Assembly (NCBI RefSeq): GCF_009831765.1 | Contig: NZ_WSSB01000007.1 | Coordinates: 137,917-201,916, forward strand | Length of the DNA stretch: 64,000 nt | Source: Craterilacuibacter sinensis | GTDB lineage: Bacteria; Pseudomonadota; Gammaproteobacteria; Burkholderiales; Chromobacteriaceae | Reading direction: 5' to 3' | Made by a program: the position numbers and the translations under genes | Notes under the pieces: model-generated | The model's input: only the letters and a program-made list of their open reading frames with translations | Databases searched by the model: none | Told to the model about the DNA's origin: nothing | Part shown: in pieces, positions 38,899 to 48,001 of the stretch | How positions within the stretch are numbered: position 1 is the first letter of the stretch | How the letters are laid out: every line of letters starts with the position of its first letter

Positions 38899-38921
38899 GG
38901 CATAAGGGGTATCCCTATGCC
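38899..38921. promoter_or_regulatory. Inverted repeat upstream of the TRAP operon (possible operator)
   Basis: GGCATA and TATGCC flank a core AGGGGTATCCC, with GGG and CCC again complementary. It lies about 110-130 bases before the dctQ start. GGGTA / TACCC half-sites of this kind are used by some LuxR-type response regulators; that assignment is a guess. Confidence 0.35.
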
Positions 38922-38924
38922 GTG

Positions 38925-38946
38925 ATGCAGCCGCAAGCGGCTGCAT
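38925..38946 (-). terminator. Hairpin after the NlpC/P60 gene (terminator-like)
   Basis: A perfect 10-bp stem (ATGCAGCCGC / GCGGCTGCAT) with a 2-base loop stands 55 bases past the stop of the 39001-39504 gene. No T run follows, so termination is only possible. Confidence 0.4.
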
Positions 38947-39000
38947 GGGCGGTCTTGCGGCTGTCGTGCGGGAGGCGTGGATGCGTATTGAGGCGGGCGC

Positions 39001-39504
39001 TCAGTTGAACAGGGTGCGGGCGCCGTCGAAACGGCTCATGAACCAGGGATTGTCCAGGCGCTCGACCCGGATCTGGCTATTGGTGCGCGGGGCGTGGACG
39101 AATTTGCCGTCGCCGATAAAAATGCCCATATGCGAGTAGCGGCGGTTCATGGTGTTGAAAAAGACAAAATCGCCGACCCGCAGTTGGTTCAAGCTGATCG
39201 ATCTGCCCGCTTCGGCAATCTGTGCGGCGGTGCGCGGCAGCTCGACGCCCAGTGCATTGCGGTAGATGTAGCCGGCCATGCCGCTGCAATCCAGGCCGGC
39301 TTCCGGGTTGGTGCCGCCGAATTTGTAATCATTGCCCAAGAGGCCCAGCGTCACCATCAGCACTTCGCGCCCGGCCCCATCGGCCTTAAGCCCGGCCAGC
39401 GAGATGCCGGGGCGCGGCTTTGGCGCGGGTTTTTTGGGCGGCGTGGTGGAGCAGGCCGCCAACAGCGTCAGCATGGCCAGGGTCGCGAGATGTTTGGCAT
39501 TCAT
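39001..39504 (-). CDS. NlpC/P60 family lipoprotein (MepS/Spr-like murein hydrolase)
   Basis: This 167-residue lipoprotein begins with AMLTLLAACSTTPPKK (lipobox LAAC). The C-terminal NlpC/P60 domain has catalytic Cys73 in EAGLDCSGMAGYIYR, the NQLRVGDFVFFN segment and the His in SHMGIFIGDGKFVHAP. It probably cleaves peptide cross-links of peptidoglycan as an outer-membrane-anchored enzyme, like MepS. The Pro/Lys-rich stretch after the lipobox is a spacer. It stands alone. Confidence 0.9.
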   Translation of the reverse strand: MNAKHLATLAMLTLLAACSTTPPKKPAPKPRPGISLAGLKADGAGREVLMVTLGLLGNDYKFGGTNPEAGLDCSGMAGYIYRNALGVELPRTAAQIAEAGRSISLNQLRVGDFVFFNTMNRRYSHMGIFIGDGKFVHAPRTNSQIRVERLDNPWFMSRFDGARTLFN

Positions 39505-39522
39505 GGGGTAGCCCCTTGCAAA

Positions 39523-39558
39523 CCTTGCCTGCCCGTGAGCGTACTTGGGCAGGCAAGG
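39523..39558 (-). terminator. Probable terminator of uup
   Basis: A 12-bp perfect stem (CCTTGCCTGCCC / GGGCAGGCAAGG) with a 12-base loop lies 16 bases past the uup stop. Only a short TTT follows on the minus strand. Confidence 0.55.
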
Positions 39559-39574
39559 GCGTTAGCTGCGGTTT

Positions 39575-41485
39575 TTAGTTCTGCTTGGCTTCCAGCTCTT
39601 CCCAGCGCGCGAGTTTATCCAGCATGGCAAGCTCGATTTCCTCGATGCGCAACTGCCAGGCATGGGCTTGTTGCGGCTGTTCGCGAAATACGGCGGGGTC
39701 CAGCAGCTTTTGTGTCAACTCGGCCTGCTCGCCTTCCAGTGCGGCAATTTCATCCGGCAACTGGGTCAGCTCGCGTGTTTCATTAAACGATAGTTTGTTG
39801 CGGCTGGCCTTGTTGCGTTCGGCCTTGGCTGCGCTTGCGGCTACCGGCTTGGCTGCGGCTTCGGCCGGCTTCATGGCCGCCATGCGCGCCTTGGTGTCGA
39901 CCCAGTCCTGATAGCCGCCCGGGTATTCTTCCAGCCTGCCGTCGCCTTCAAACACGATGGTCTGGGTGACGACATTGTCGAGGAAGGCGCGGTCATGGCT
40001 GACCAGAAACACCGTGCCTGCGTACTGGGTGATCAGTTCTTCCAGCAGTTCAAGCGTATCGATATCCAGATCGTTGGTCGGTTCATCCAGCACCAGCACA
40101 TTGGCCGGGCGGGTAAACAGGCGTGCCAGCAGCAGGCGGTTGCGCTCGCCACCGGACAGCGATTTGACCGGGCTGCGCGCACGCGCAGGCTCGAACAAAA
40201 AGTCTTCCAGATAGCTCATCACATGCTTTCTGTGGCCGGCGACTTCGATAAAATCGTTGCCCTGGCTGATGACGTCGGCCACGCTCATTTCTTCGTCCAG
40301 CTGGGTGCGGAATTGGTCGAAGTAGGCAATATCGAGTTTGGTGCCGCGCTTGATGTCGCCGCTATCGGCTTCCAGCTCACCCAGAATCAGCTTGAGCAAG
40401 GTGGTTTTGCCGGCGCCATTGGGGCCGATCAGGCCGATCTTGTCGCCGCGCAGGATGCGGGTGGTGAAGTCGCGGATCAGGGTGCGGCTGCCAAAGCCCT
40501 TGCTGACATGTTCCAGCTCGGCGACCAGCTTGCCCGAACGCTCGCCCGGATCCAGCTGGAAGTTGACCTGACCCACGCGCTCGCGCCGTTGCGAACGGGC
40601 GACACGCAGCGCTTCCAGACGGCGTACGCGGCCTTCGTTACGGGTGCGGCGCGCTTCGACGCCCTTGCGTATCCAGGCTTCTTCCTGAGCATGGAATTTG
40701 TCGAACAGACGGGCCTGCTCGGCTTCGATGGCCAGTTCTTCCGCCTTTTTGACGTGATAGGCGGAGAAACTGCCGGGGTAGCTGCGCAAAATGCCGCGAT
40801 CCAGTTCGATAATGCGGGTGGCGACATTGTCGAGGAAGCGGCGGTCGTGGGTGACCAGCAAGACCGAGCCGGCAAAGCCCTTGAGCAGGCCTTCCAGCCA
40901 TTCGATGGCGGAAACGTCCAGATGGTTGGTCGGTTCGTCCAGTAGCAGCACATCCGGTTTGGCCGCCAGTGCGCGCGCCAGCGCCACACGTTTTTTCCAG
41001 CCGCCGGACAGGGCGCTGATCTTGACGTCGGGCTTGAGTTCGAGATGGGACAAGGTGGTGGCTATCAGCGCATCGAACGCCCAGCCGTCACGCAGTTCGA
41101 TCTCGTGCTGGATATGCGTCATGCGGTGCATCAGGGTGTCAAAGTCGGCATCGGGCTGGGTCAGTGCATCGGCAAGCGTATGATATTCGGCCAGAAAGGC
41201 CTTGAGTTCGCCCAGGCCCTCGGACACGGCTTCGAATACCGTATGCTCGGGATTGAATTCGGGCTCTTGTGGTACCCAGCCTATATTCAGATTGCCCTGG
41301 ATATTGATGCGGCCATCGTCGAGACGCACCATGCCGGCGATGGATTTGATCAGGGAAGATTTGCCGGCGCCGTTGCGGCCGATCAGGCCGACGACTTCGC
41401 CTGCCTCCAGGGAAAAATCGACACGGTCCAGTAGGGCGTGGTGTCCGAAGGCAAGGCAAGCCTTCTCGACAGAAATGAGGGCCAT
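39575..41485 (-). CDS. uup: ABC-F ATPase Uup
   Basis: The 636-residue protein has two soluble ATP-binding domains and no membrane part. Walker A motifs are GRNGAGKSS (near residue 38) and GPNGAGKTT (near 355). Signatures are LSGGWKKRVALARAL and LSGGERNRLLLARLF, and both Walker B motifs run into DEPTNHLD and DEPTNDLD. A C-terminal coiled coil of about 90 residues is typical of Uup, which influences transposon excision and ribosome-related processes. The ATG at 41485 begins MALISVEKACLAFG; a longer frame upstream has no family support. Confidence 0.93.
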   Translation of the reverse strand: MALISVEKACLAFGHHALLDRVDFSLEAGEVVGLIGRNGAGKSSLIKSIAGMVRLDDGRINIQGNLNIGWVPQEPEFNPEHTVFEAVSEGLGELKAFLAEYHTLADALTQPDADFDTLMHRMTHIQHEIELRDGWAFDALIATTLSHLELKPDVKISALSGGWKKRVALARALAAKPDVLLLDEPTNHLDVSAIEWLEGLLKGFAGSVLLVTHDRRFLDNVATRIIELDRGILRSYPGSFSAYHVKKAEELAIEAEQARLFDKFHAQEEAWIRKGVEARRTRNEGRVRRLEALRVARSQRRERVGQVNFQLDPGERSGKLVAELEHVSKGFGSRTLIRDFTTRILRGDKIGLIGPNGAGKTTLLKLILGELEADSGDIKRGTKLDIAYFDQFRTQLDEEMSVADVISQGNDFIEVAGHRKHVMSYLEDFLFEPARARSPVKSLSGGERNRLLLARLFTRPANVLVLDEPTNDLDIDTLELLEELITQYAGTVFLVSHDRAFLDNVVTQTIVFEGDGRLEEYPGGYQDWVDTKARMAAMKPAEAAAKPVAASAAKAERNKASRNKLSFNETRELTQLPDEIAALEGEQAELTQKLLDPAVFREQPQQAHAWQLRIEEIELAMLDKLARWEELEAKQN

Positions 41486-41638
41486 GGATGGCTCGCTGGG
41501 TAGTTTGGGATGGCGCGATTGTAGCACGCCATGCGCGCCTACCTTCGCTACGCCGTGCTAGCCATGTACAATGCGCGCCGTGATGGCCTGCCTTTAATTT
41601 TCCGCCATCGCGTTTTGCCCGTCACCCAAGGATAAACC

Positions 41639-41995
41639 ATGTATTTCGTTGATCGCTCCGTCGCCATTATCAAACCGCGCGCGCCTTTTCTTGCGTGGCT
41701 GCGTACCGTATCCGGCGAGGACATGATAGATCTGACGCTGGACAGCCTGCGTGCGGACTGTACCGCCATGCTTTTGCCCGAGTTTGACGAGCCGGAGCAG
41801 GCGGTTGCCTATATCGACGAGATGGCCGAGCAGCTATTCCGTATGGAGCTGGCCAGCTGGCACGAAGACGAGTCGGCCTGGCCTGCTGATATCTCGCTGC
41901 TGGCGTTCTGGCAGTGGTTCGATGTCGAGTTCCACAGCATGGTGCTGGACAGCGTGGACGCCGATATTCTGAATACGCCGACGACCGAGCTGTAA
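41639..41995 (+). CDS. Conserved hypothetical protein, 118 aa
   Basis: This small acidic protein begins MYFVDRSVAIIKPRAPFLAWL and continues with AYIDEMAEQLFRMELASWHED and LLAFWQWFDVEFHSMVLDSVD. I recall similar uncharacterised proteins in beta- and gammaproteobacteria but can name no function. No signal peptide or membrane segment is seen. The spacing to the next gene (6 bases) suggests co-transcription with the YgfX-like and folC genes. Confidence 0.78.
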   Translation: MYFVDRSVAIIKPRAPFLAWLRTVSGEDMIDLTLDSLRADCTAMLLPEFDEPEQAVAYIDEMAEQLFRMELASWHEDESAWPADISLLAFWQWFDVEFHSMVLDSVDADILNTPTTEL

Positions 41996-42001
41996 GCTGG
42001 C

Positions 42002-42424
42002 ATGGCGCTGCGGCCGTTTCGCGTGGCTTTACGCCGGTCGCGGCTGGCGCTGCTGCTGTTTTGCCTGCTGGCCTCAAGCCTTGCGCTGGCGGTGCTGTAT
42101 TGCAATGGGCCGTGGGGCCTGCTGCTACTGGATGCAGTCTTGCTGCTGGCTTGCCTGCAAAGCGAGGGCTGGCTTGCCAATCGCCGCCGGCCCTTGTGTC
42201 TGGATGTCAGCGCCTCGGGCGTACTCAGTGCGGTTTTTCCGGACAGCAGTGAGCTCTGGCAGCTGGATGGCAATAGCCGCAGCAGTCCATGGCTGTGTAT
42301 CGTGATGGCGCATGCCGGCAGTCAAAGGCGCAGGATCACGCTATGGCCGGACAGCGCAGACGCCGATGCCTTGCGTAAGCTGCGCGTCTTTTTGCGCTGG
42401 CAGCCGGATGCGCGCAGGCCCTGA
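42002..42424 (+). CDS. YgfX-like membrane protein
   Basis: The 140-residue protein has two adjacent hydrophobic helices (about residues 15-34 and 37-52). A beta-rich domain follows with ELWQLDGNSRSSPWLCIVM and RRRITLWPDSADADALRKLRVFLRW, the C-terminal pattern of YgfX/CptA proteins. In E. coli YgfX pairs with SdhE; no sdhE gene is next to it here. The start has only a weak ribosome site. It sits upstream of folC. Confidence 0.65.
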   Translation: MALRPFRVALRRSRLALLLFCLLASSLALAVLYCNGPWGLLLLDAVLLLACLQSEGWLANRRRPLCLDVSASGVLSAVFPDSSELWQLDGNSRSSPWLCIVMAHAGSQRRRITLWPDSADADALRKLRVFLRWQPDARRP

Positions 42425-42456
42425 TCCACCCCCGACCCATAATGAGAGTTGTCACC

Positions 42457-43740
42457 ATGATGATACCCAACGCCAGTTCCACGCTTGCACAGTGGCTTGC
42501 CTATCTGGAAGCCGCCCACCCGGTCACTATCGATATGGGGCTTACCCGGGTGAGTGCGGTCAAGGCTGCCATGCAGCTGGATACCGATTTCCCCGTGGTC
42601 TTGATCGGCGGCACCAATGGCAAGGGTTCGGTCGCGGCTATGTTGTCGACCATCCTGAATCGCGCCGGCTTCAAAGTGGGCACCTATACCTCGCCGCATA
42701 TCAATGACTACAACGAACGCGTCGCGATCGACCTGCAACCCGCCAGCGACAGCTTGCTGATTGCAGGCTTTGTCGCGGTGGAACAGGCGCGGGCCGAAGT
42801 CGGGGTGAGCCTCAGTTATTTCGAGGTGGGGACACTGGCGGCCATGCATTGCTTTATCGCCCAGCAGGTCGACGTTGCGGTGCTGGAAGTGGGCTTGGGC
42901 GGGCGGCTGGATGCCACCAATGCGTTTGATGCCGATGTTTCCGTTGTGGTGAGTGTGGATATCGACCATCAGGCTTTTCTGGGAAATGACCGGGAAAGCA
43001 TAGGTTTTGAAAAAGCCGGCATTTACCGTAGCGGCAAGCCGGCCATCTGCGCCGACCCGAACCCGCCGGCCTCGCTGCTGGCCCATGCCGAGGCTATCGG
43101 TGCCCGACTCGCTTGCGTCGGGCGTGATTACAGCTATAGCCGCATGGATCATCAGTGGTCGTTCCGCATGGGTGAGCGTGCCTTGCATGCCTTGCCGGTG
43201 CCGGCGCTGCGTGGCGGCTACCAGATGGGCAATGCCGCTGCGGCTTTGGCCGTGCTGGAAGCCTTGCGTCCGCGTTTGCCGGTCAGTCTGGGGGCCATCA
43301 AGCGCGGCCTGCTCGAGGTCGAGTGGCCCGGGCGTTTCCAGGTTTTGCCGGGGCGGCCGGTGACGGTGCTGGATGTCGGACACAATCCGCATGCAGCACG
43401 GGCATTATCGGCCAGCCTGCGCCAACTGGCGTTTGCCGAAAACCGCTATGCGGTTTTCTCCATGCTGGCGGATAAGGATCTGGACGCCGTGGTCGAGATA
43501 CTGCGTGACGATATCGACCACTGGTATGTGGGCGGGCTGGATGGTCCGCGCTCGCAAACGGGTGCCGAGATCGCCGAAAAGCTTGCCGCACATGGTCTGC
43601 GCAATATCCATGTTTTTCCCAAAGTGGAAGACGCATGGCATAGCGCCTTATCGCATGCCACAGAGAATGATAGAATCACCGTTTTCGGATCGTTTCATAC
43701 TGTAGCGGCCGTGATGGCCGCACGGACCCAATCGGCTTGA
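42457..43740 (+). CDS. folC: Bifunctional dihydrofolate synthase / folylpolyglutamate synthase
   Basis: This enzyme adds glutamate to dihydropteroate and to folates. The 427-residue protein has the P-loop GGTNGKGSVAAM, the Mur-ligase-like YTSPHINDYNERVAID, SYFEVGTLAAMHCF, LEVGLGGRLDATNA, DHQAFLGNDRESIGFEKAGIYR and LDVGHNPHAARALSASLR. The ATG at 42457 was taken because GAG stands about 10 bases before it; an in-frame ATG at 42442 is possible. folC is followed by the SPOR, cvpA and purF genes, the standard proteobacterial order, with 7 bases to the next gene. Confidence 0.95.
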   Translation: MMIPNASSTLAQWLAYLEAAHPVTIDMGLTRVSAVKAAMQLDTDFPVVLIGGTNGKGSVAAMLSTILNRAGFKVGTYTSPHINDYNERVAIDLQPASDSLLIAGFVAVEQARAEVGVSLSYFEVGTLAAMHCFIAQQVDVAVLEVGLGGRLDATNAFDADVSVVVSVDIDHQAFLGNDRESIGFEKAGIYRSGKPAICADPNPPASLLAHAEAIGARLACVGRDYSYSRMDHQWSFRMGERALHALPVPALRGGYQMGNAAAALAVLEALRPRLPVSLGAIKRGLLEVEWPGRFQVLPGRPVTVLDVGHNPHAARALSASLRQLAFAENRYAVFSMLADKDLDAVVEILRDDIDHWYVGGLDGPRSQTGAEIAEKLAAHGLRNIHVFPKVEDAWHSALSHATENDRITVFGSFHTVAAVMAARTQSA

Positions 43741-43747
43741 GGGCGGC

Positions 43748-44509
43748 ATGACCGGACTATCGAGAGATCAAGAACTTACCCAGTTGCGTAAGCGTGCGCG
43801 CCGGCGTCTGGTCGGTGCTGTGGCACTGGTACTGGTGGCGACTGTTGTGTTGTGGAATGTGCTGGGCGCCATTCCCGACCAAAAAATGAAACCGGAAGCC
43901 ATCGAGGTGATCGGGCATGCCGCATCGGAAGCGGCTGCGGCAGTCGCCGTAGCCGATGCGTCCGCGCCGCTTGTTGATGCTGTGCCCGATGCATCCGGTC
44001 CGACCGAGATTGTGGCAAGCCTTCCGGCCGAGACTGAAACTGGGCCTGCGCCGCTGCCGGCCGTTGCCGTTACGCCACCTCCGGCAAGCTTGCCGGCTGA
44101 TAAGCCGGCCGTGAAGCCGGTGCCGGAGCCTGTCAAGGCTGCTCCCAAACCCGAGCCGGTCAAGCCGCAGCCCAAGGTCGAAACCGTTAAGGCGAAACCG
44201 GCGGTCGAGCAAGATCCGCTGGCCATTCTGGAAGGGCGTGAAAGCCGTGCGCCGGCCAAGAGCGAGGCGGCGCCATCCGGCCGCTTTATGGTGCAGTTAG
44301 CCGCGCTGAGCGACCCCGCCAAAGTCGATGCGCTGCGCGCGCGTCTGGCCGCCAGCGGCATGTCGGCCCAATTCAGCAAGGTACAGACCAGCAAGGGTGA
44401 AGTGGTGCGTGTGCGCATGGGGCCTTATGGCAGTCAGGCCGAGGCGCAGGCTGCGCTGGCCCGCTTGTCCAAGGCTGGCGTAAGCGGCATGGTGGTTTCT
44501 GCTAAATGA
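43748..44509 (+). CDS. SPOR domain membrane protein (DedD-like)
   Basis: The 253-residue protein has a short cytoplasmic basic start (RKRARRRLVGA), one membrane helix (about 20-37), a long Ala/Pro/Val/Lys-rich periplasmic linker and a C-terminal SPOR domain (FMVQLAALSDPAKVDALRARLAASG through VRVRMGPYGSQAEAQAALARL). SPOR domains bind denuded septal peptidoglycan, so a role in division is expected. Its position between folC and cvpA identifies it as the DedD equivalent. The stop overlaps cvpA by 4 bases. Confidence 0.87.
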   Translation: MTGLSRDQELTQLRKRARRRLVGAVALVLVATVVLWNVLGAIPDQKMKPEAIEVIGHAASEAAAAVAVADASAPLVDAVPDASGPTEIVASLPAETETGPAPLPAVAVTPPPASLPADKPAVKPVPEPVKAAPKPEPVKPQPKVETVKAKPAVEQDPLAILEGRESRAPAKSEAAPSGRFMVQLAALSDPAKVDALRARLAASGMSAQFSKVQTSKGEVVRVRMGPYGSQAEAQAALARLSKAGVSGMVVSAK

Positions 44510-44991
44510 CGACTTTTGACTATGTGATGCTGGCCGTGGTGGTCGGCTCCATGTTGCTGGCGCTGATGCGCGGGCTGATTGCCGAAGTTTTGTCGCTGAC
44601 CGCCTGGCTGATGGCGTTCTGGGTCGCCAAGACCTTTGCGCCGCTGGCGGCCCATTATCTGCCTTTGCCCGGCGATGGTCTGCGTCTGATCGGCGGCTTT
44701 ATTGTCCTGCTGCTATTGACCTGGCTTGGCAGCGCGCTATTGCGCCTGACTCTGACCAGTGTGGTGGATTCGGTCGGTCTGGGCGGGATCAATAAACTGC
44801 TGGGGCTGTTTTTCGGGCTGGCGCGTGGCTTATTGCTGGCCACCGTGCTGGTGATGCTGGGCGGCTTAAGCGACTTGCCCAAAAGCCCGACATGGCAAAA
44901 TGCGCTACTGGCGCAGCCATTTGAACAGGTGGCCTTGTCGTTACGGCCATGGCTGCCGCAAGTGCTGGCCGAGCGCATCAAGTTTGGCTGA
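44506..44991 (+). CDS. cvpA: CvpA family membrane protein
   Basis: The 161-residue protein has four membrane helices. It starts MTTFDYVMLAVVVGSMLLALMRG, then VLSLTAWLMAFWVAKTFA, LRLTLTSVVDSVGLGGINKLLG and LARGLLLATVLVMLGG follow the CvpA pattern. In E. coli CvpA is needed for colicin V production and envelope resilience; the biochemical role is unknown. It overlaps the SPOR gene and precedes purF as usual. Confidence 0.9.
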   Translation: MTTFDYVMLAVVVGSMLLALMRGLIAEVLSLTAWLMAFWVAKTFAPLAAHYLPLPGDGLRLIGGFIVLLLLTWLGSALLRLTLTSVVDSVGLGGINKLLGLFFGLARGLLLATVLVMLGGLSDLPKSPTWQNALLAQPFEQVALSLRPWLPQVLAERIKFG

Positions 44992-45074
44992 ACTATTTTT
45001 GCTGTCGGGCAGCATCGCTGCGCCGGTGGCGCGTTCTACCCTTTAAAAACAGAAACCTTCGGGGAAGTCTTGAT

Positions 45075-46598
45075 ATGTGTGGAATTCTCGGCGTTGTTGC
45101 CAGCTCGCCCGTCAACCAGTTGCTGTATGACGGACTACAAGTCCTGCAGCACCGCGGTCAGGATGCAGCAGGGATTGCGACGGCCAATGGCAAGACCTTT
45201 CACATGCACAAAGGCAGCGGCCTGGTGCGTGATGTGTTCCGTACCCGCAATATGCGCTCGCTGTCCGGCCATGCAGGTATTGCGCATGTGCGTTACCCGA
45301 CGGCAGGCTCGGCCGATAATCTGGCCGAAGCGCAGCCTTTTTATGTGAACTCCCCCTTCGGTGTCGTGCTGGCGCATAACGGCAACCTGACCAATACCGA
45401 AGAACTCAAAGCCGAGATGTACCGGCATGATCTGCGCCATATCAATACCAATTCCGATTCGGAAGTGCTGCTCAATGTGTTCGCCCATGAGCTGGCCAAC
45501 CGGGTCGAGGGTTTCGAGTTGTCGGTGGATGCGGTATTCGAAGCCATTGCTGCCGTGCACCGCCGGGTCAAGGGCGCCTATGCCGTAGTGGCGATGATTG
45601 CCGGCTATGGTCTGGTGGCTTTTCGCGACCCGAACGGCATTCGCCCGCTGGTGATTGGCACATGCGAGCAAAATGGCCAGACCGAGTATATGTTTGCCTC
45701 CGAGTCGGTGGCGCTGGACTGTTCCGGGTACAGCCTGCTGCGCGATGTAGAACCGGGTGAATGCGTGTATGTCAGCTTCGAGGGTGACTTTCACAGCAAG
45801 ATGGTCGCCGAAGGTGCCCAGCATGCGCCTTGCCTGTTTGAATATGTCTATTTTGCCCGCCCCGATAGCGTGATAGACGGCGCCTCGGTCTATCAGGCCC
45901 GTCTGGTGATGGGGGATATGCTGGCCGACAAGGTGCGTCGCGTCTTGCCCGAGCTGGATATCGATGTCGTAGTACCGATTCCGGACACGAGCCGCCCCAG
46001 TGCATTGCAACTGGCGGTGAGTCTGAATCTGCCATACCGCGAAGGCTTTATCAAAAACCGTTATATCGGCCGCACCTTCATTATGCCGGGCCAGGGCGTG
46101 CGCAAAAAATCCGTGCGTCAGAAGCTCAACCCGGTGGGCTGCGAGTTCCGCGACCGCAATGTCTTGCTGGTGGATGACTCTATCGTGCGCGGCACGACCT
46201 CGCGCGAGATCGTACAGATGGCGCGCGATGCCGGCGCCAAAAAAGTCTATTTTGCCTCGGCCGCGCCAGCCGTGCGTTTCCCCAATGTTTACGGTATCGA
46301 TATGCCGACCCGCGCCGAACTACTGGCTACCGGTCGCAGCGAAGCCGAGATTGCGCATGAAATCGGCGCCGATGCGGTGATTTATCAGGATCTGGAAGCA
46401 CTGGAAGAAGCCGTGCATTCGGTCAACCCCAAGCTCAAGCATTTCGAGACCTCGTGCTTCTCCGGCATCTATGTGACCGGCGACATCGATGACGCCTTTT
46501 TGGACCGTGTAGAGAGTGCACGCAAGAAAGGGAGTGAAGGCCCCGAAGCGCAGATGCTGGATTTGAATCTGAATGTGGCCGAGCAGAACCTGATATAA
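45075..46598 (+). CDS. purF: Amidophosphoribosyltransferase
   Basis: This is the first committed enzyme of purine synthesis: it uses glutamine to convert PRPP to phosphoribosylamine. The 507-residue protein starts at MCGILGVVASSPVNQLLYDG, where Cys2 is the glutaminase nucleophile after Met removal. HRGQDAAGIAT, RYPTAGSADNLAEAQPF and AHNGNLTN follow, and the PRTase motif VLLVDDSIVRGTTS stands near residue 370. The ATG at 45075 is fixed by Cys2. Confidence 0.96.
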   Translation: MCGILGVVASSPVNQLLYDGLQVLQHRGQDAAGIATANGKTFHMHKGSGLVRDVFRTRNMRSLSGHAGIAHVRYPTAGSADNLAEAQPFYVNSPFGVVLAHNGNLTNTEELKAEMYRHDLRHINTNSDSEVLLNVFAHELANRVEGFELSVDAVFEAIAAVHRRVKGAYAVVAMIAGYGLVAFRDPNGIRPLVIGTCEQNGQTEYMFASESVALDCSGYSLLRDVEPGECVYVSFEGDFHSKMVAEGAQHAPCLFEYVYFARPDSVIDGASVYQARLVMGDMLADKVRRVLPELDIDVVVPIPDTSRPSALQLAVSLNLPYREGFIKNRYIGRTFIMPGQGVRKKSVRQKLNPVGCEFRDRNVLLVDDSIVRGTTSREIVQMARDAGAKKVYFASAAPAVRFPNVYGIDMPTRAELLATGRSEAEIAHEIGADAVIYQDLEALEEAVHSVNPKLKHFETSCFSGIYVTGDIDDAFLDRVESARKKGSEGPEAQMLDLNLNVAEQNLI

Positions 46599-46617
46599 GG
46601 CCTGCCTGGACACAGAT

Positions 46618-46669
46618 AAAACGGGGATTTGGCGTCGTGCCTGGCACGGGTGCTGATCCCCGTTTTGCG
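46618..46669 (+). terminator. Hairpin between purF and metZ (probable terminator)
   Basis: An 11-bp stem (AAAACGGGGAT / ATCCCCGTTTT) encloses a 27-base loop that contains a second small hairpin (GTGCC / GGCAC). It sits 20 bases past the purF stop. The long loop leaves open a regulatory role. Confidence 0.55.
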
Positions 46670-46715
46670 TATCCGTTTTCTCTCAAGCTTATTTATAACC
46701 ACGACAAAAGAAACC

Positions 46716-47891
46716 ATGATGAGCGAACCGAACCTGCACCCCGAAACGCTGGCCATCCGTGCCGGGCGTGAAACCAGCGAATTTAACGAGCACAGCCAGG
46801 CGCTGTTTTTGTCGTCCAGCTTTACTTACGACAATGCCGCCGACGCTGCCGCGATGTTTCTGGGCGAAAAAGAAGGCTACACCTATTCCCGTTTCAGTAA
46901 TCCGACGGTAACGGCTTTCCAGCAACGCCTGGCGGCACTGGAAGGCGGTGAGCGTGCTATCGCCACCGCCAGCGGCATGGCAGCCATTCAGGGCGTGATG
47001 CTGACTTTTCTTAAGGCGGGCGACCATATTGTCTCGTCGCAAAGCCTGTTCGGCTCGACCATCAATCTGTTTTCCGGCTTGCTGACCCGTTTCGGTGTCG
47101 AGGTCAGCTTTGTTTCGGCCACCGATCCCGAAGCCTGGCGTGCCGCCATTCGGCCGAATACCCGCTTGTTGTTCCTGGAGACCCCCTCCAATCCCTTGAC
47201 CGAGATTTCGGATATTGCCGCGCTGGCCGATCTTGCGCACGCGCATGATGCGCTCCTGGTGGTGGATAACTGCTTCTGTTCGCCGGCCTTGCAGCAACCC
47301 TTGCGTCTGGGTGCCGACCTGGTGGTGCATTCGGCTACCAAGTCGCTGGATGGCCATGGCCGCGTGCACGGGGGCGCGGTCGTTGGTAACGATGCGCTGA
47401 TCGAGCAGATCTATCTGCATGTGCGTACTGCAGGGCCGACCTTGTCGCCATTCAATGCCTGGGTGCTGCTGTCGGGGCTGGAAACGCTGTTTATCCGCAT
47501 GGAGCGTCAATGTGCTTCGGCACTTGCCCTGGCGCAGTGGCTGGAGACGCAGCCTGGCGTCAAGCGCGTGTTTTATCCCGGGCTTGCCAGTCATCCGCAG
47601 CATGCGCTGGCAATGCGCCAGCAAAGTGCCGGCGGCACGGTGGTTTCGTTCGAACTGGAAGGCGGGCGCGATGCGGCATGGCGTATTTACGATGCCTGCC
47701 AGGTGCTGTCGCGCACTGCCAACCTGGGCGATGTGAAAACCACGATCACCCATCCGGCCTCCACCACGCATGCGCGCGTCACGCCAGAGGCGAGGGCCAA
47801 GGCCGGCATTGGCGAAGGATTGTTGCGAATTTCGGTTGGCCTCGAGCATATTGACGATTTGAAACAGGATTTGCTGCGGGGTTTGTGCTAA
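46716..47891 (+). CDS. metZ: O-succinylhomoserine sulfhydrylase
   Basis: This PLP enzyme makes homocysteine directly from O-succinylhomoserine and sulfide. The 391-residue Cys/Met-metabolism protein has LFLSSSFTYDNAADAAAMF, YSRFSNPTVTAFQQRLAALEG, ATASGMAAIQGVML, ETPSNPLTEISDI and the PLP lysine in HSATKSLDGHGRVHGGAVVG; the SLDGHGRVHGG form is characteristic of MetZ. It stands directly after purF, as in Neisseria and Pseudomonas. The start may be either ATG at 46716 or 46719. Confidence 0.93.
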   Translation: MMSEPNLHPETLAIRAGRETSEFNEHSQALFLSSSFTYDNAADAAAMFLGEKEGYTYSRFSNPTVTAFQQRLAALEGGERAIATASGMAAIQGVMLTFLKAGDHIVSSQSLFGSTINLFSGLLTRFGVEVSFVSATDPEAWRAAIRPNTRLLFLETPSNPLTEISDIAALADLAHAHDALLVVDNCFCSPALQQPLRLGADLVVHSATKSLDGHGRVHGGAVVGNDALIEQIYLHVRTAGPTLSPFNAWVLLSGLETLFIRMERQCASALALAQWLETQPGVKRVFYPGLASHPQHALAMRQQSAGGTVVSFELEGGRDAAWRIYDACQVLSRTANLGDVKTTITHPASTTHARVTPEARAKAGIGEGLLRISVGLEHIDDLKQDLLRGLC

Positions 47892-47941
47892 AGCGCGACA
47901 AAAACAGAATAATTACTCATTGTTCATACGTATAATTCAAA

Positions 47942-47971
47942 CGGCAGCTGCACTAGCTGCCGGTTTTTTTT
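47942..47971 (+). terminator. Terminator of metZ
   Basis: An 8-bp stem (CGGCAGCT / AGCTGCCG) with a 5-base loop and eight T residues lies 50 bases past the metZ stop. Confidence 0.88.
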
Positions 47972-48001
47972 GGCATCCGGCCATGCCATGGGCAAATTTG
48001 C

